The translations under genes were made by a program, and so were the position numbers. Below the pieces are notes generated by a model. It saw only the letters and a list, made by a program, of their open reading frames with translations. It made no database searches and was not told where the DNA came from. A DNA stretch of 64,000 nt from Mycolicibacter terrae (GTDB lineage: Bacteria > Actinomycetota > Actinomycetes > Mycobacteriales > Mycobacteriaceae): NCBI RefSeq assembly GCF_010727125.1, contig NZ_AP022564.1:1612001-1676000 (forward strand), given 5' to 3'. Positions 28,131 to 36,145 of the stretch are shown here, piece after piece. How positions within the stretch are numbered: position 1 is the first letter of the stretch; each line of letters opens with the position of its first letter.

Positions 28131-28178
28131 CCCCCTCCCGATGACCGCTGACCCGATAAATTGATCAGCGGTAGGGGG
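28131..28178 (+). promoter_or_regulatory. Long stem-loop between clgR and pspA
   Basis: ACCGCTGA (28144-28151) pairs perfectly with TCAGCGGT (28165-28172) around a 13-base loop; the outer arms CCCCCT (28131-28136) and AGGGGG (28173-28178) also pair, leaving a 7-base bulge. It sits in the 107-base clgR-pspA gap, 38 bases before ATG 28217, and could be a partial terminator, processing site or translation control. Confidence 0.5.
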
Positions 28179-28216
28179 CGGACGACAACATCCGAACAAC
28201 CAGACGGAGCTGACTG

Positions 28217-29041
28217 ATGGCCAACCCGTTCGTCAAGGCGTGGAAGTACGTGATGGCGCTGTTCAACGCCAAGATCGACGAGCACGCCGATCCGAAGGTG
28301 CAGATCCAGCAGGCGATCGAAGAGGCGCAGCGCCAGCACCAGGCACTCACCCAGCAGGCCGCGCAGGTGATCGGCAACCAGCGACAGCTGGAGATGCGGC
28401 TGAACCGCCAGTTGGCCGATATCGAGAAGCTTCAGGTCAACGTACGCCAGGCGCTGACGCTGGCCGACCAGGCCACCGCGTCGGGGGACACCGCCAAGGC
28501 CACCGAATACACCAACGCCGCCGAGGCGTTCGCGGCTCAGCTGGTCACCGCCGAACAGAGCGTCGAAGACCTCAAGGCCCTGCACGACCAGGCGCTGTCG
28601 GCGGCGATGCAGGCCAAGAAGGCCGTCGAGCAGAACGCGATGGTGCTGCAGCAGAAGATCGCCGAGCGCACCAAGCTGCTCAGCCAGCTCGAACAGGCGA
28701 AGATGCAGGAGCAGGTGAGCGCGTCGCTGCGGTCGATGAGCGAGATCGCCGCGCCCGGAACCACCCCCAGCCTCGATGAGGTCCGCGACAAGATCGAACG
28801 GCGCTACGCCAACGCGGTCGGCGCCGCCGAGTTGGCGCAGGGCTCGGTGCAGGGCCGGATGCTCGAGGTGGAACAGGCCGGTGTGCAGATGGCCGGCCAC
28901 TCCCGGCTGGAGCAGATCCGCGCGTCGATGCGCGGTGAGGCACTGCCCGCCGGCGGCACCGCTGTGGCGCCGAGCCAGCCCACCCCGGCGGCTCCGCAGT
29001 CCGGTGCCAATCCTTCGCCCGAGAATCCGCTGGACCGGTAG
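28217..29041 (+). CDS. pspA: PspA/IM30 phage-shock protein (35-kDa antigen homologue)
   Basis: 274 residues, nearly all coiled coil from about 25 to 225 ([41 protein letters not shown]), then a Pro/Ala-rich tail. N-terminal [20 protein letters not shown] is the membrane-binding amphipathic helix. It oligomerises on the inner face of the membrane to protect it and restrains ClgR. M. tuberculosis Rv2744c is the homologue. Middle gene of clgR-pspA-pspM; pspM starts 3 bases after its stop. Confidence 0.92.
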   Translation: MANPFVKAWKYVMALFNAKIDEHADPKVQIQQAIEEAQRQHQALTQQAAQVIGNQRQLEMRLNRQLADIEKLQVNVRQALTLADQATASGDTAKATEYTNAAEAFAAQLVTAEQSVEDLKALHDQALSAAMQAKKAVEQNAMVLQQKIAERTKLLSQLEQAKMQEQVSASLRSMSEIAAPGTTPSLDEVRDKIERRYANAVGAAELAQGSVQGRMLEVEQAGVQMAGHSRLEQIRASMRGEALPAGGTAVAPSQPTPAAPQSGANPSPENPLDR

Positions 29042-29044
29042 TAG

Positions 29045-29887
29045 ATGGCCGTGAGAGCCGGGGGCCTCAGAGATCGCCGCCGGGGCGCACTGCTTCAGCG
29101 CGCCGTCGACCGTGCCAGCGAGGCCGCCGACTTCCTCGCCGACAGGCTCGGTGCGATCTCCGATCCGCGGGCCAGATTGCTGCGCAAGCGCCGCTGGGCG
29201 CTGCGCCTGGGGCTGTTCTTCGGTGCCGCGTGCGGGTTCTGGATGCTGGTGACGGCCCTACTGGCGTCGTGGGCCACACCGGTGTGGGTGTTGTTGATCA
29301 CCGGGCTGATCGCCGCCGGTGCGGCCGCCCCGGCAACGCTGCTGTTGCTGCGGTATCGGTGGCTGCGTTCGGTTCCACTGCCGGCGGTGCGGGCCGTGAC
29401 CGCCCGCCGCCTGCCGCCGCCCGGTTCGGCGGCGCGACCGGCGATGTACGCGCTGGGCGCCTCCGAGCGCGGCATGGTGTCGCTGCTGGGCGTATTGGAG
29501 CGTGGCCGGCTGCTGCCGGCCGGTGAGATCACCGAACTGACCGCCGCCGTCAACGGGGCCGCGTCGACGATGGCGGCCACCGCTGCCCAGGTGGTGTCGA
29601 TGGAGCGCGCAGTGCAACACAGCGCCCAGTCACGGGAGTACCTGGTGCCGACGATCAACGCATTCACCGCTCAGTTGAGTGCCGGAGTTCGCCAGTACAA
29701 CGAAATGGTCACCGCCGCAGCGCAACTGGTGGCATCAGCGAACGACGGGTCATCGACGCCTTCCGGCGATCCGATGAATTCGCCGATGTCCCAACAGCGT
29801 TACCGCGAGGAGCTGACCAGCGCGACCGACCGCATGCTCGGCTGGGCGCAGGCGTTCGACGAACTCGCCGAGCTGCCCCGGATCTAG
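29045..29887 (+). CDS. pspM: PspM-like membrane protein
   Basis: 280 residues. A basic N-terminus (1-55), two close membrane helices (about 57-105: LGLFFGAACGFWMLVTALL and VWVLLITGLIAAGAAAPATL), and a large cytoplasmic helical part. It corresponds by position and architecture to Rv2743c, the membrane anchor of the mycobacterial Psp system that connects PspA to the membrane. M. tuberculosis has a further gene (pspN) after it; here the next gene lies on the other strand and is unrelated. Shares a CTAG stop palindrome (29884-29887) with that gene. Confidence 0.82.
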   Translation: MAVRAGGLRDRRRGALLQRAVDRASEAADFLADRLGAISDPRARLLRKRRWALRLGLFFGAACGFWMLVTALLASWATPVWVLLITGLIAAGAAAPATLLLLRYRWLRSVPLPAVRAVTARRLPPPGSAARPAMYALGASERGMVSLLGVLERGRLLPAGEITELTAAVNGAASTMAATAAQVVSMERAVQHSAQSREYLVPTINAFTAQLSAGVRQYNEMVTAAAQLVASANDGSSTPSGDPMNSPMSQQRYREELTSATDRMLGWAQAFDELAELPRI

Positions 29888-30312
29888 ATGTCGTCGGTTC
29901 GCTGATCCCCGAATTCGGGTCGCGGGCCGTAGCGTTCGACGTAAGCCCGGTGAATGTGGGCATCGCGCTCGCGCTTGCGCGCGTCGGCGAGTTCCGGGTC
30001 GAGGCCGTGCATCCGCAGCATGTGCTTGCGCCATACCTTGTTGAGCGCATGCGAGAACAGGATCGCCATGAACCAGATCGGAAACGTCATGCTCATATGC
30101 GTCAGGAAGTCAGTTGGCAACAGCCAGAACGGGATCAGGATCAGCGTCGTCGGCACGACGGCGCGCATGATCATTCGAACGGTGGCACCCGGCCCGGCCA
30201 GGTCGTTGCGGACCCAGTCCAGGAGCTCGGGAGGTAGGGGCCGTCCGTAGCAATACCGGAGGTATTGGGTCGCGTTAGGCCGCCGGGGCCTGTTCACTCG
30301 GGTGTTCAACAC
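29884..30312 (-). CDS. DUF5313 family membrane protein
   Basis: 142 residues. Conserved N-terminal RPNATQYLRYCYGRPLPPEL, then two hydrophobic helices (VVPTTLILIPFWLLPT and MTFPIWFMAILFSHAL) and a charged His/Arg-rich tail. Found widely in mycobacteria; function unknown. GTG 30312 starts 3 bases after the ephG stop, so ephG and this gene share a transcript. It occupies the place where M. tuberculosis carries pspN, but in opposite direction. Confidence 0.75.
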   Translation of the reverse strand: MLNTRVNRPRRPNATQYLRYCYGRPLPPELLDWVRNDLAGPGATVRMIMRAVVPTTLILIPFWLLPTDFLTHMSMTFPIWFMAILFSHALNKVWRKHMLRMHGLDPELADARKRERDAHIHRAYVERYGPRPEFGDQRTDDI

Positions 30313-30315
30313 GGC

Positions 30316-30756
30316 CTACATCGTCGGGCGTAGCGCGGGGAAGACGGTCGCTGCGATCGCCCGCAACGTCGCCTTGAACATGTCGAGGAAGTCAAAGTAG
30401 TCGCGCCACAACGTGATACGCCCATTGTGTACCTCGAACACCCCGCACACCCAGAACTGCAGCCGCAGCGGGCCCAGGGTCAGCGCGTCAGTGCGCTCGG
30501 TGAGCACCGCCGCGCCGTCGGCGGCGATGCGGTGGATTTTCACATCGAAGGCCGCCCGGCCGGCCATCCGGCGGAACAACCCGATAGTGGCGCTGCGGCC
30601 GTAGATGGTCGGCAACCCGACGTTCTGATACACCACGTCCTCGGCGAGGACCGTGGCCGCCGCGTCGTGATCATCGTCGGCGAGGGCGTCGAGGAACGTC
30701 TCCACCGTACGGATGTTGGCGGCCGCCTCGATCTGCTGGACACTCGGTTCGGTCAT
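30316..30756 (-). CDS. ephG: Limonene-1,2-epoxide hydrolase family protein EphG
   Basis: 146 residues, NTF2-like fold. ETFLDALADDD, LAEDVVYQNVGLPTIYG and LRLQFWVCGVFEVHNGRITLWRDYFD follow the family, with the Asp-Arg-Asp active residues expected in the RWRDYFD-type stretch. It should open a hydrophobic epoxide, possibly sterol-like as reported for the M. tuberculosis homologue (Rv2740). ATG 30756 is 7 bases after a -10 box and gives the conserved start. Divergent from the glycosyltransferase gene with 42 bases between them. Confidence 0.86.
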   Translation of the reverse strand: MTEPSVQQIEAAANIRTVETFLDALADDDHDAAATVLAEDVVYQNVGLPTIYGRSATIGLFRRMAGRAAFDVKIHRIAADGAAVLTERTDALTLGPLRLQFWVCGVFEVHNGRITLWRDYFDFLDMFKATLRAIAATVFPALRPTM

Positions 30757-30769
30757 GCCTCCCAGCCTA
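30757..30769 (-). promoter_or_regulatory. Leaderless ephG promoter -10 box
   Basis: Minus-strand TAGGCT (30769-30764) lies 7 bases before ATG 30756. Confidence 0.5.
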
Positions 30770-30798
30770 GGCCTGCGAGTCTGTGGCACGGTAGGCCG

Positions 30799-31971
30799 AT
30801 GCGCATCGTGGTAGTCGCCGGGCCCGACCCCGGCCACGCATTCCCGGCGATCGCGCTGTGCCGGCGTTTTCTCGCGGCCGGGGACGCGCCGACGCTGCTG
30901 ACCGGGGTGCGGTGGCTCGACACCGCACGCGCCGCCGGGGTGGACGCCGCGGAGCTGCTCGGACTCGACGCCACCGCCGCCGATGACGACGCCGATGACG
31001 GGGCCAAGCTTCATCATCGGGCGGCCCGCATGGCGCAACAGAACCGCGAGCAGCTGCGAGTGCTGGCGCCGGACCTGGTGGTCTCCGACGTGATCACCGC
31101 CTGCGGGGGAATGGCCGCCGAACTGCTCGGGATCCCCTGGGTCGAACTCAGCCCGCATCCGCTGTACCTGCCCTCCAAGGGACTGCCGCCGATCGGCAGC
31201 GGGCTGGCGCCGGGCCGCGGGGTGAGGGGGCGGTTGCGGGACACGATGATGCGGTCGCTGACCGCACGGTCGGTGCGATCCGGTCTGCGACAGCGCGCCG
31301 AGGCCCGGGCGGGCATCGGTCTGCCGGACCGCGATCCCGGGCCACTGCGGCGCCTGATCGCCACGTTGCCCGCCCTCGAGGTGCCCCGGCCCGACTGGCC
31401 CGCCGAGGCCGTCGTCGTCGGGCCGCTGCACTTCGAGCCGACCGAAGAGCTGCTCGCTGTGCCACCGGGTTCCGGCCCGCTGGTGGTGGTGGCGCCGTCC
31501 ACCGCGACGACCGGGGCCGCCGGGTTGGCCGAGCTGGTGTTGGAGCACCTGGTGCCCGGCGAAGGGCTGCCCGAAGGCGCCCGGGTCGCAGTCTCGCGGC
31601 TTAACGGCCCCGAGTTGACCCTGCCGCCATGGGCCGTCGCCGGGCTGGGCCGCCAGGACGAACTGCTGTCCCGCGCCGATCTGGTCGTCTGCGGCGGCGG
31701 GCACGGGATGGTGGCCAAATCCCTGCTGGCCGGACTGCCGCTGGTGGTGGTGCCCGGCGGGGGCGACCAGTGGGAGATTGCCAACCGCGTTGTGCGCCAG
31801 GGCAGCGGACGGCTGATCCGGCCGCTGACTCCGGCGGCGCTGGTCGAGGAGGTGCGCGCCGTGCTGGCGTCACCGAGCTTCCGTGACGCCGCACGACGGG
31901 CCGCCGAGGGCGCCGCCGACGTGGCCGACCCGGTACGGGCGTGCCACGAGGCCCTTTCCTGCGCTGAGTAG
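30799..31971 (+). CDS. GT-B glycosyltransferase
   Basis: 390 residues, UDP-glycosyltransferase-like. N-terminal MRIVVVAGPDPGHAFPAIAL begins the acceptor domain with the glycine-rich loop; the C-terminal donor domain has VVCGGGHGMVAKSLLAGLPLVVVPGGGDQWEIANRV, a sugar-nucleotide-binding stretch with the His and Gln of macrolide/sterol-type transferases. Homologue of Rv2739c, next to recA region genes as in M. tuberculosis. Acceptor unknown. ATG 30799 is the first codon of the conserved strand. Confidence 0.83.
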   Translation: MRIVVVAGPDPGHAFPAIALCRRFLAAGDAPTLLTGVRWLDTARAAGVDAAELLGLDATAADDDADDGAKLHHRAARMAQQNREQLRVLAPDLVVSDVITACGGMAAELLGIPWVELSPHPLYLPSKGLPPIGSGLAPGRGVRGRLRDTMMRSLTARSVRSGLRQRAEARAGIGLPDRDPGPLRRLIATLPALEVPRPDWPAEAVVVGPLHFEPTEELLAVPPGSGPLVVVAPSTATTGAAGLAELVLEHLVPGEGLPEGARVAVSRLNGPELTLPPWAVAGLGRQDELLSRADLVVCGGGHGMVAKSLLAGLPLVVVPGGGDQWEIANRVVRQGSGRLIRPLTPAALVEEVRAVLASPSFRDAARRAAEGAADVADPVRACHEALSCAE

Positions 31972-31981
31972 GTTGGAACGC
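31969..31981 (+). promoter_or_regulatory. Leaderless promoter -10 box of the DUF3046 gene
   Basis: TAGGTT (31969-31974), overlapping the glycosyltransferase stop codon, lies 7 bases before GTG 31982. Confidence 0.45.
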
Positions 31982-32176
31982 GTGCGCCGGACCGAATTCC
32001 ACGAGCGGGTCGCGCTGCGCTTCGGTGCGGCTTACGGCGCCACGGTGCTGACCGACCACGTGCTGGGCGCGGTGGGCGGACGGACCGCCGCTCAGGCGAT
32101 CGAGGACGGGGTTGAGCCCCGCGATGTGTGGTGGGCGCTGTGCGCGGACTTCGACGTGCCGCGCGATCAGTGGTGA
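31982..32176 (+). CDS. DUF3046 small protein
   Basis: 64 residues: RRTEFHERVALRFGAAYG, then VLGAVGGRTAAQAIEDGVEPRDVWWALCADFDVP, the complete DUF3046 sequence. The family is actinobacterial, almost always just upstream of recA; function unknown. Here two genes (TetR and an MpaB-like oxygenase) separate it from recA. Its last 10 bases overlap the end of the convergent tetR. Confidence 0.82.
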   Translation: MRRTEFHERVALRFGAAYGATVLTDHVLGAVGGRTAAQAIEDGVEPRDVWWALCADFDVPRDQW

Positions 32177-32823
32177 GAGTGATCCTGCGGGCTCGTGATG
32201 CTGCGGACCAGGGCGACGGCCAGATCCGAGCAGAGCGCGGCCAATTCGGTGGTGGATTCGACGGGGTTGGCCAGCCAGGCCTCGATGATCTGATTGACGC
32301 CGCCGACGATGAACAGGGCGCCGCGGCGTAACTCCGCGGGCGGCGGAACCTCGCTGTCGAGGACGCCGGGAGCGTGCTCGACGACCGAGTCGGTGATGAG
32401 GTCGAGGATGCGTGCGCGGTGCTCGTTGAGTCCGGGTACGGCGGACAGGTCGCTGGTGGCGATGCGGTGGATGTAGGGGTCGGCGGCAATGAGGTCGAGG
32501 AAGGCCGTCAGCGCCGACCGCAGTTTGTCCGAGAGCGTGCCGGGATCACCGACGCCGGCGGTGACCATCGCTTCGAGCAGTTGGTCGCGGACGTCGTCGG
32601 AGACCGCGAACAGCAGCGCATCCCGGTTGGGGAATTGCTCGTAGAAGTAGCGGGGGATCAGCCCCGCGGCGGCACAGACACCGCGGACGGTGACTTCGCC
32701 GATTCCGGATTCACCCCAGATCCGGCGGCCGGCGGCCAGGAGTTTGCCCCGGCGTTCGGCACGGCGGTCGACCGCGCTGATGCCGCCGTAGTCGCGCACA
32801 ACTCCCGGGCGTTTCATTGACAT
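32167..32823 (-). CDS. TetR-family transcriptional regulator
   Basis: 218 residues from ATG 32823 (GTG 32826 and ATG 32817 also possible). HTH: RRGKLLAAGRRIWGESGIGE, then VCAAAGLIPRYFYEQFPNRD. The C-terminal domain includes a TetR_C-type stretch (RRGALFIVGGVNQIIEAWL). Divergent from the MpaB-like oxygenase, with a palindrome between the two starts that is the likely operator. This pair interrupts the DUF3046-recA order seen in M. tuberculosis, so it looks inserted. Confidence 0.83.
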   Translation of the reverse strand: MSMKRPGVVRDYGGISAVDRRAERRGKLLAAGRRIWGESGIGEVTVRGVCAAAGLIPRYFYEQFPNRDALLFAVSDDVRDQLLEAMVTAGVGDPGTLSDKLRSALTAFLDLIAADPYIHRIATSDLSAVPGLNEHRARILDLITDSVVEHAPGVLDSEVPPPAELRRGALFIVGGVNQIIEAWLANPVESTTELAALCSDLAVALVRSITSPQDHSHH

Positions 32824-32843
32824 CACCCTACCTGCGGCCTATG

Positions 32844-32867
32844 TTTGGAACACAGGTGTTATCCAAA
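32844..32867 (+). promoter_or_regulatory. Palindromic operator between tetR and the MpaB-like gene
   Basis: AACAC-AG-GTGTT (32849-32860) is a perfect inner palindrome; TTTGGA (32844-32849) and TCCAAA (32862-32867) extend it on both sides with a two-base offset. It lies 21 bases from the TetR start and 23 from ATG 32890. Confidence 0.5.
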
Positions 32868-32889
32868 GTTGCGCTTGGGGGCTAATCTG

Positions 32890-34116
32890 ATGAACTCGCC
32901 GGTAGTGGCCATCCCGACCCGCCATCCGGACACGCCCGGCGCGATTCCGGCCAGCATTCGGATACTGGCCGCGGCGTTGGGGATCGGAAAGCCCACACCG
33001 CAGCGGTGGCGTCAGATCGGTGCGGACCTGACCGCCGGCGACGAGCCGATGCAGCGGTTGGTCGAGTGGATGTCGGAGACCGGGTCCAAGGAGACGCGGC
33101 CGATCTTCGACCGGATTCTCGCCCACGGGCTGGCTTCGGTGCCCGATGCCCCCGAACCGCTGCGCGAGTTCTTCGGCGAATTCGAGCCGATCCCGGACTG
33201 GGTCGACATGGACCGGGTCCGCCAGGGCCAGCGGGCGCTGCGCCGCGGCGGTGCCGACGGCACCTACATCGCCCGTGACGTGTCCTTCCTGGGCGGCTAC
33301 CAGTTCTCCTCGTTCAACAAGACCCTGCTGCGCACCGGTGTGCTGGAGAAGGGCTCGAACAAGCGGTTCGCCGAGACGCTGCAGTGGGCGATGGACGTCA
33401 CCGGTGCGGGGGGACTCGAACCGCTCGGCGTCGGCTATCAGGCCACCATCCGGGTCCGGCTGATCCACGAGTACGTGCGCCGGCACGTGGCCGCCCTGCC
33501 GGACTGGCGCAGCGACGAATGGGGCCTGCCGGTCAACCAGACCGACATGGCCGCCACCCTGGTGGGGGCACTGATCGCGCCGCCGGCCGCCGGGCTGGGG
33601 CTGGGCATCGTGCTGGCGCCGGGCGAACTCGAGGACATCGCGCACCTGACCCGCTACGTCGGCTGGCTGATGGGCGTTCGCGACGACTGGCTGCCGGGCA
33701 GCTTCCGCGACGGCGTCCGCATCCTCTACCAGACCCTGGGTGCGCTCTCCGAGCCCGACGAGTCGACCAAGCAGCTGGCGGTCCCGATGGCCGACGACCC
33801 GCTGGAGTGGTACTTCGGTGCCATGGCCGGTGTGCGGCGTCGGATCGCACGGTCGGCGCACCTGTCGGTGACCGGCAGCTTTCTGGGGCCGCGCACGATG
33901 CGCAAGCTGGGCCTGCCGGCCTTAGTGCTGCCGTGGTATCCGCTGGTGCGGATGCCGGTGAACCTCGTCCGTAGCGCCGCGGCGCTGCTGCTGCCCGGCG
34001 GGCTGGACCGCGCGGCCCGGCGCGGGCGCCGCGAGCAGGAGGAGTTCATGCGCACCATGATGGGCGACGAGGACACCGCCATCGGGGCGTCGGCACACGT
34101 CATGCAAGTGGCTTAG
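32890..34116 (+). CDS. Oxygenase MpaB family protein (DUF2236)
   Basis: 408 residues. The DUF2236 domain spans about 60-350, with WRQIGADLTAGDEPMQRLVEW, SFLGGYQFSSFNKTLLRTG, IHEYVRRH and NQTDMAATLVGAL; conserved Arg/His in these blocks bind a b-type haem in the related latex-clearing protein and MpaB. It is therefore a likely haem oxygenase acting on a hydrophobic substrate. ATG 32890 was chosen as the first codon before conserved sequence; ATG 32935-type internal starts are not supported. Divergently controlled with the TetR gene. Confidence 0.78.
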   Translation: MNSPVVAIPTRHPDTPGAIPASIRILAAALGIGKPTPQRWRQIGADLTAGDEPMQRLVEWMSETGSKETRPIFDRILAHGLASVPDAPEPLREFFGEFEPIPDWVDMDRVRQGQRALRRGGADGTYIARDVSFLGGYQFSSFNKTLLRTGVLEKGSNKRFAETLQWAMDVTGAGGLEPLGVGYQATIRVRLIHEYVRRHVAALPDWRSDEWGLPVNQTDMAATLVGALIAPPAAGLGLGIVLAPGELEDIAHLTRYVGWLMGVRDDWLPGSFRDGVRILYQTLGALSEPDESTKQLAVPMADDPLEWYFGAMAGVRRRIARSAHLSVTGSFLGPRTMRKLGLPALVLPWYPLVRMPVNLVRSAAALLLPGGLDRAARRGRREQEEFMRTMMGDEDTAIGASAHVMQVA

Positions 34117-34149
34117 ACCCGTCGAGGGTCCGCCGAAAGTCCGACACGC

Positions 34150-34175
34150 CGACACGCCGCGTGTCGTATTTGATT
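34150..34175 (+). terminator. Likely terminator after the MpaB-like gene
   Basis: CGACACG (34150-34156) pairs with CGTGTCG (34160-34166) over a 3-base loop and is followed by TATTTGATT, a T-rich tract. The left arm also occurs as a direct repeat at 34142-34148. It ends right at the recA SOS box. Confidence 0.45.
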
Positions 34176-34197
34176 CGAACATCCGTTCGCCTACTGT
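34174..34197 (+). promoter_or_regulatory. recA SOS box and LexA-controlled promoter
   Basis: TTCGAACATCCGTTCGC (34174-34190) fits the mycobacterial SOS box CGAAC-N4-GTTCG exactly in its core. TACTGT (34192-34197) just after it is the probable -10 box, so LexA would cover the -35 region. Confidence 0.75.
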
Positions 34198-34214
34198 GGA
34201 GAGAGTTCGCCGGG

Positions 34215-34237
34215 TTGTCGGACCCTGTCGTTAGCGT
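34215..34237 (+). promoter_or_regulatory. RecA-independent DNA-damage promoter of recA (PafBC type)
   Basis: TTGTCGGAC (34215-34223), 8 bases, TAGCGT (34232-34237). The RecA-NDp consensus is TTGTCRGTG-N8-TANNNT, so 7 of 9 upstream bases, the spacing and the -10 fit. It corresponds to recA P1 of M. tuberculosis. Confidence 0.62.
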
Positions 34238-34293
34238 CACGGCCAACCGACCGAGAACCGGTCAACCGAACACCGAACCACAGGAGAGGCATC

Positions 34294-35343
34294 ATGGCGC
34301 AAGCCCCCGATCGCGAGAAGGCACTCGAACTGGCGATGGCCCAGATCGACAAGAATTTCGGCAAAGGCTCGGTGATGCGCCTCGGGGACGAGGTGCGTCA
34401 GCCGATCTCGGTCATCCCGACCGGGTCGATCGCCCTGGACGTGGCGCTGGGTATCGGCGGCCTGCCCCGGGGCCGGGTCGTCGAGATCTACGGTCCGGAG
34501 TCCTCCGGTAAGACCACCGTGGCGCTGCACGCGGTGGCCAACGCCCAGGCCGCCGGCGGTATCGCGGCGTTCATCGACGCCGAGCACGCGCTGGACCCGG
34601 AGTACGCCAAGAGGCTCGGCGTGGACACCGATTCGCTGCTGGTGTCCCAGCCCGACACCGGTGAGCAGGCGCTGGAGATCGCCGACACCCTGATCCGCTC
34701 CGGTGCGCTGGACATTCTGGTCATCGACTCGGTGGCCGCGCTGGTGCCGCGCGCCGAGATCGAGGGCGAGATGGGGGACAGTCACGTCGGCCTGCAGGCC
34801 CGGCTGATGAGCCAGGCGCTGCGGAAGATGACCGGCGCGCTGAACAATTCGGGAACCACCGCGATCTTCATCAACCAGCTGCGGGAGAAGATCGGGGTGA
34901 TGTTCGGCAGTCCTGAAACAACCACGGGCGGAAAGGCTTTGAAGTTCTACTCCTCGGTGCGCCTGGACGTACGGCGGATCGAGACGCTCAAGGACGGCAC
35001 CGACGCGGTCGGCAACCGCACCCGGGTCAAGGTGGTCAAGAACAAGGTCAGCCCGCCGTTCAAACAGGCCGAGTTCGACATCCTCTACGGGCGGGGCATC
35101 AGCCGCGAAGGCTCACTGATCGACATGGGCGTGGATCAGGGCTTCATCCGCAAGTCCGGCTCCTGGTTCACCTACGACGGTGAGCAGCTCGGGCAGGGCA
35201 AGGAGAACGCCCGTAACTACCTGCTGGAGAACGTCGACGTGGCCAACGAGATCGAGAAGAAGATCAAAGAGAAGCTCGGCATCGGCGCCGTGCTGACCGA
35301 TGGTTTGGCTGATGACGTCCTGCCCGCTCCCGTCGACTTCTGA
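34294..35343 (+). CDS. recA: RecA recombinase, no intein
   Basis: 349 residues. Walker A is GPESSGKTT near residue 68, ATP-site [14 protein letters not shown] near 143, DNA-binding loop L2 ends with [21 protein letters not shown]. It forms the ATP-dependent filament on single-stranded DNA that drives recombination and LexA cleavage. The RBS is CAGGAGAGG before ATG 34294. The M. tuberculosis gene carries an intein; here the coding sequence is uninterrupted. Controlled by two damage promoters (SOS and PafBC type); recX overlaps its 3' end. Confidence 0.97.
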   Translation: MAQAPDREKALELAMAQIDKNFGKGSVMRLGDEVRQPISVIPTGSIALDVALGIGGLPRGRVVEIYGPESSGKTTVALHAVANAQAAGGIAAFIDAEHALDPEYAKRLGVDTDSLLVSQPDTGEQALEIADTLIRSGALDILVIDSVAALVPRAEIEGEMGDSHVGLQARLMSQALRKMTGALNNSGTTAIFINQLREKIGVMFGSPETTTGGKALKFYSSVRLDVRRIETLKDGTDAVGNRTRVKVVKNKVSPPFKQAEFDILYGRGISREGSLIDMGVDQGFIRKSGSWFTYDGEQLGQGKENARNYLLENVDVANEIEKKIKEKLGIGAVLTDGLADDVLPAPVDF

Positions 35344-35848
35344 GCCGTCTGAGCCTGCTGAACCCAAGCGCGAGGAGCAGGCGAAGTCACTGTGCCTTCG
35401 CCTGCTCACCGCGCGGGCCCGTACCCGCGCCGAACTCGCCGTGAAGCTGGCCGAACGGGGCTACCCCGAGGACGTCAGCACACGGGTGCTCGACCGGCTG
35501 GCCACCGCCGGCCTGATCGACGACGCTGACTTCGCCGAGCAGTGGGTGCGGTCTCGGCGCGAACACGCGGGCAAGGGCCGCAAGGTGCTGGCCGCCGAAC
35601 TGCGCACCAAGGGCGTCGCCGAGGACGTGATCGCCGGGGTGCTGGCCGGTATCGATGCCGGCGCCGAGCGGGACCGGGCCGAACAGCTGGTGCAGGGCAG
35701 ACTGCGACGCGAAACCCTCGGCGACGACGACTTGCGGGTCACCCGCCGGCTGGTGGCGATGCTGGCGCGGCGGGGCTACAGCCCGTCGATGGCCTACGAC
35801 GTGGTGCGTGACGAGCTGGCCGCCGAACGGGAGCGCCGACGGGTGTGA
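35312..35848 (+). CDS. recX: RecX, RecA regulator
   Basis: 178 residues in three-helix RecX repeats: [28 protein letters not shown], then [16 protein letters not shown] and a C-terminal [21 protein letters not shown]. RecX binds within the RecA filament groove and limits its activity. ATG 35312 lies inside the recA end, an overlap of 32 bases, much as in M. tuberculosis, so it is translated from the recA message. Confidence 0.92.
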   Translation: MTSCPLPSTSEPSEPAEPKREEQAKSLCLRLLTARARTRAELAVKLAERGYPEDVSTRVLDRLATAGLIDDADFAEQWVRSRREHAGKGRKVLAAELRTKGVAEDVIAGVLAGIDAGAERDRAEQLVQGRLRRETLGDDDLRVTRRLVAMLARRGYSPSMAYDVVRDELAAERERRRV

Positions 35849-35851
35849 GGC

Positions 35852-36082
35852 TCAGGCCTCGCCGATCTCGTCGACCTCGTCTTTGCCGGTGAAGACCTCC
35901 TTGGTCCGCTCGACGGCGTGGGTGGCGATCTCCACCGAATCCTGGACGATCGCGCTCACGCCGCCGGAGACGTCTCCGCGGATGATGTCGCCGGCGTCCT
36001 CGACGATGTCGGACGCCTTCTCGACGGCGTGCGTGGCGATGTCGCGGGCGGCGTTGAACGCGTCCCTGGGAGTGATAGCCAT
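35852..36082 (-). CDS. Small acidic conserved mycobacterial protein
   Basis: 76 residues: MAITPRDAFNAARDIATHAVEKASDIVEDAGD and a second similar half with IATHAVERTKEVF. The two IATHAVE(K/R) segments make an internal repeat of amphipathic helix. No signal peptide or membrane helix. GAGACT upstream and ATG 36082 form a sensible start. Function unknown; the fold is reminiscent of small stress-related helical proteins. It ends 3 bases from recX, convergent. Confidence 0.65.
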   Translation of the reverse strand: MAITPRDAFNAARDIATHAVEKASDIVEDAGDIIRGDVSGGVSAIVQDSVEIATHAVERTKEVFTGKDEVDEIGEA

Positions 36083-36145
36083 CAGAGTCTCCTGTCGTTG
36101 GCTGTTGAGTCCGACTTTAGACGCCGGATCACCGCCCCGCAGTGC

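Noticed and set aside
34294..35343. RecA intein
   Set aside because: The reading frame is a normal 349-residue RecA with no insertion in the loop regions used by mycobacterial inteins.
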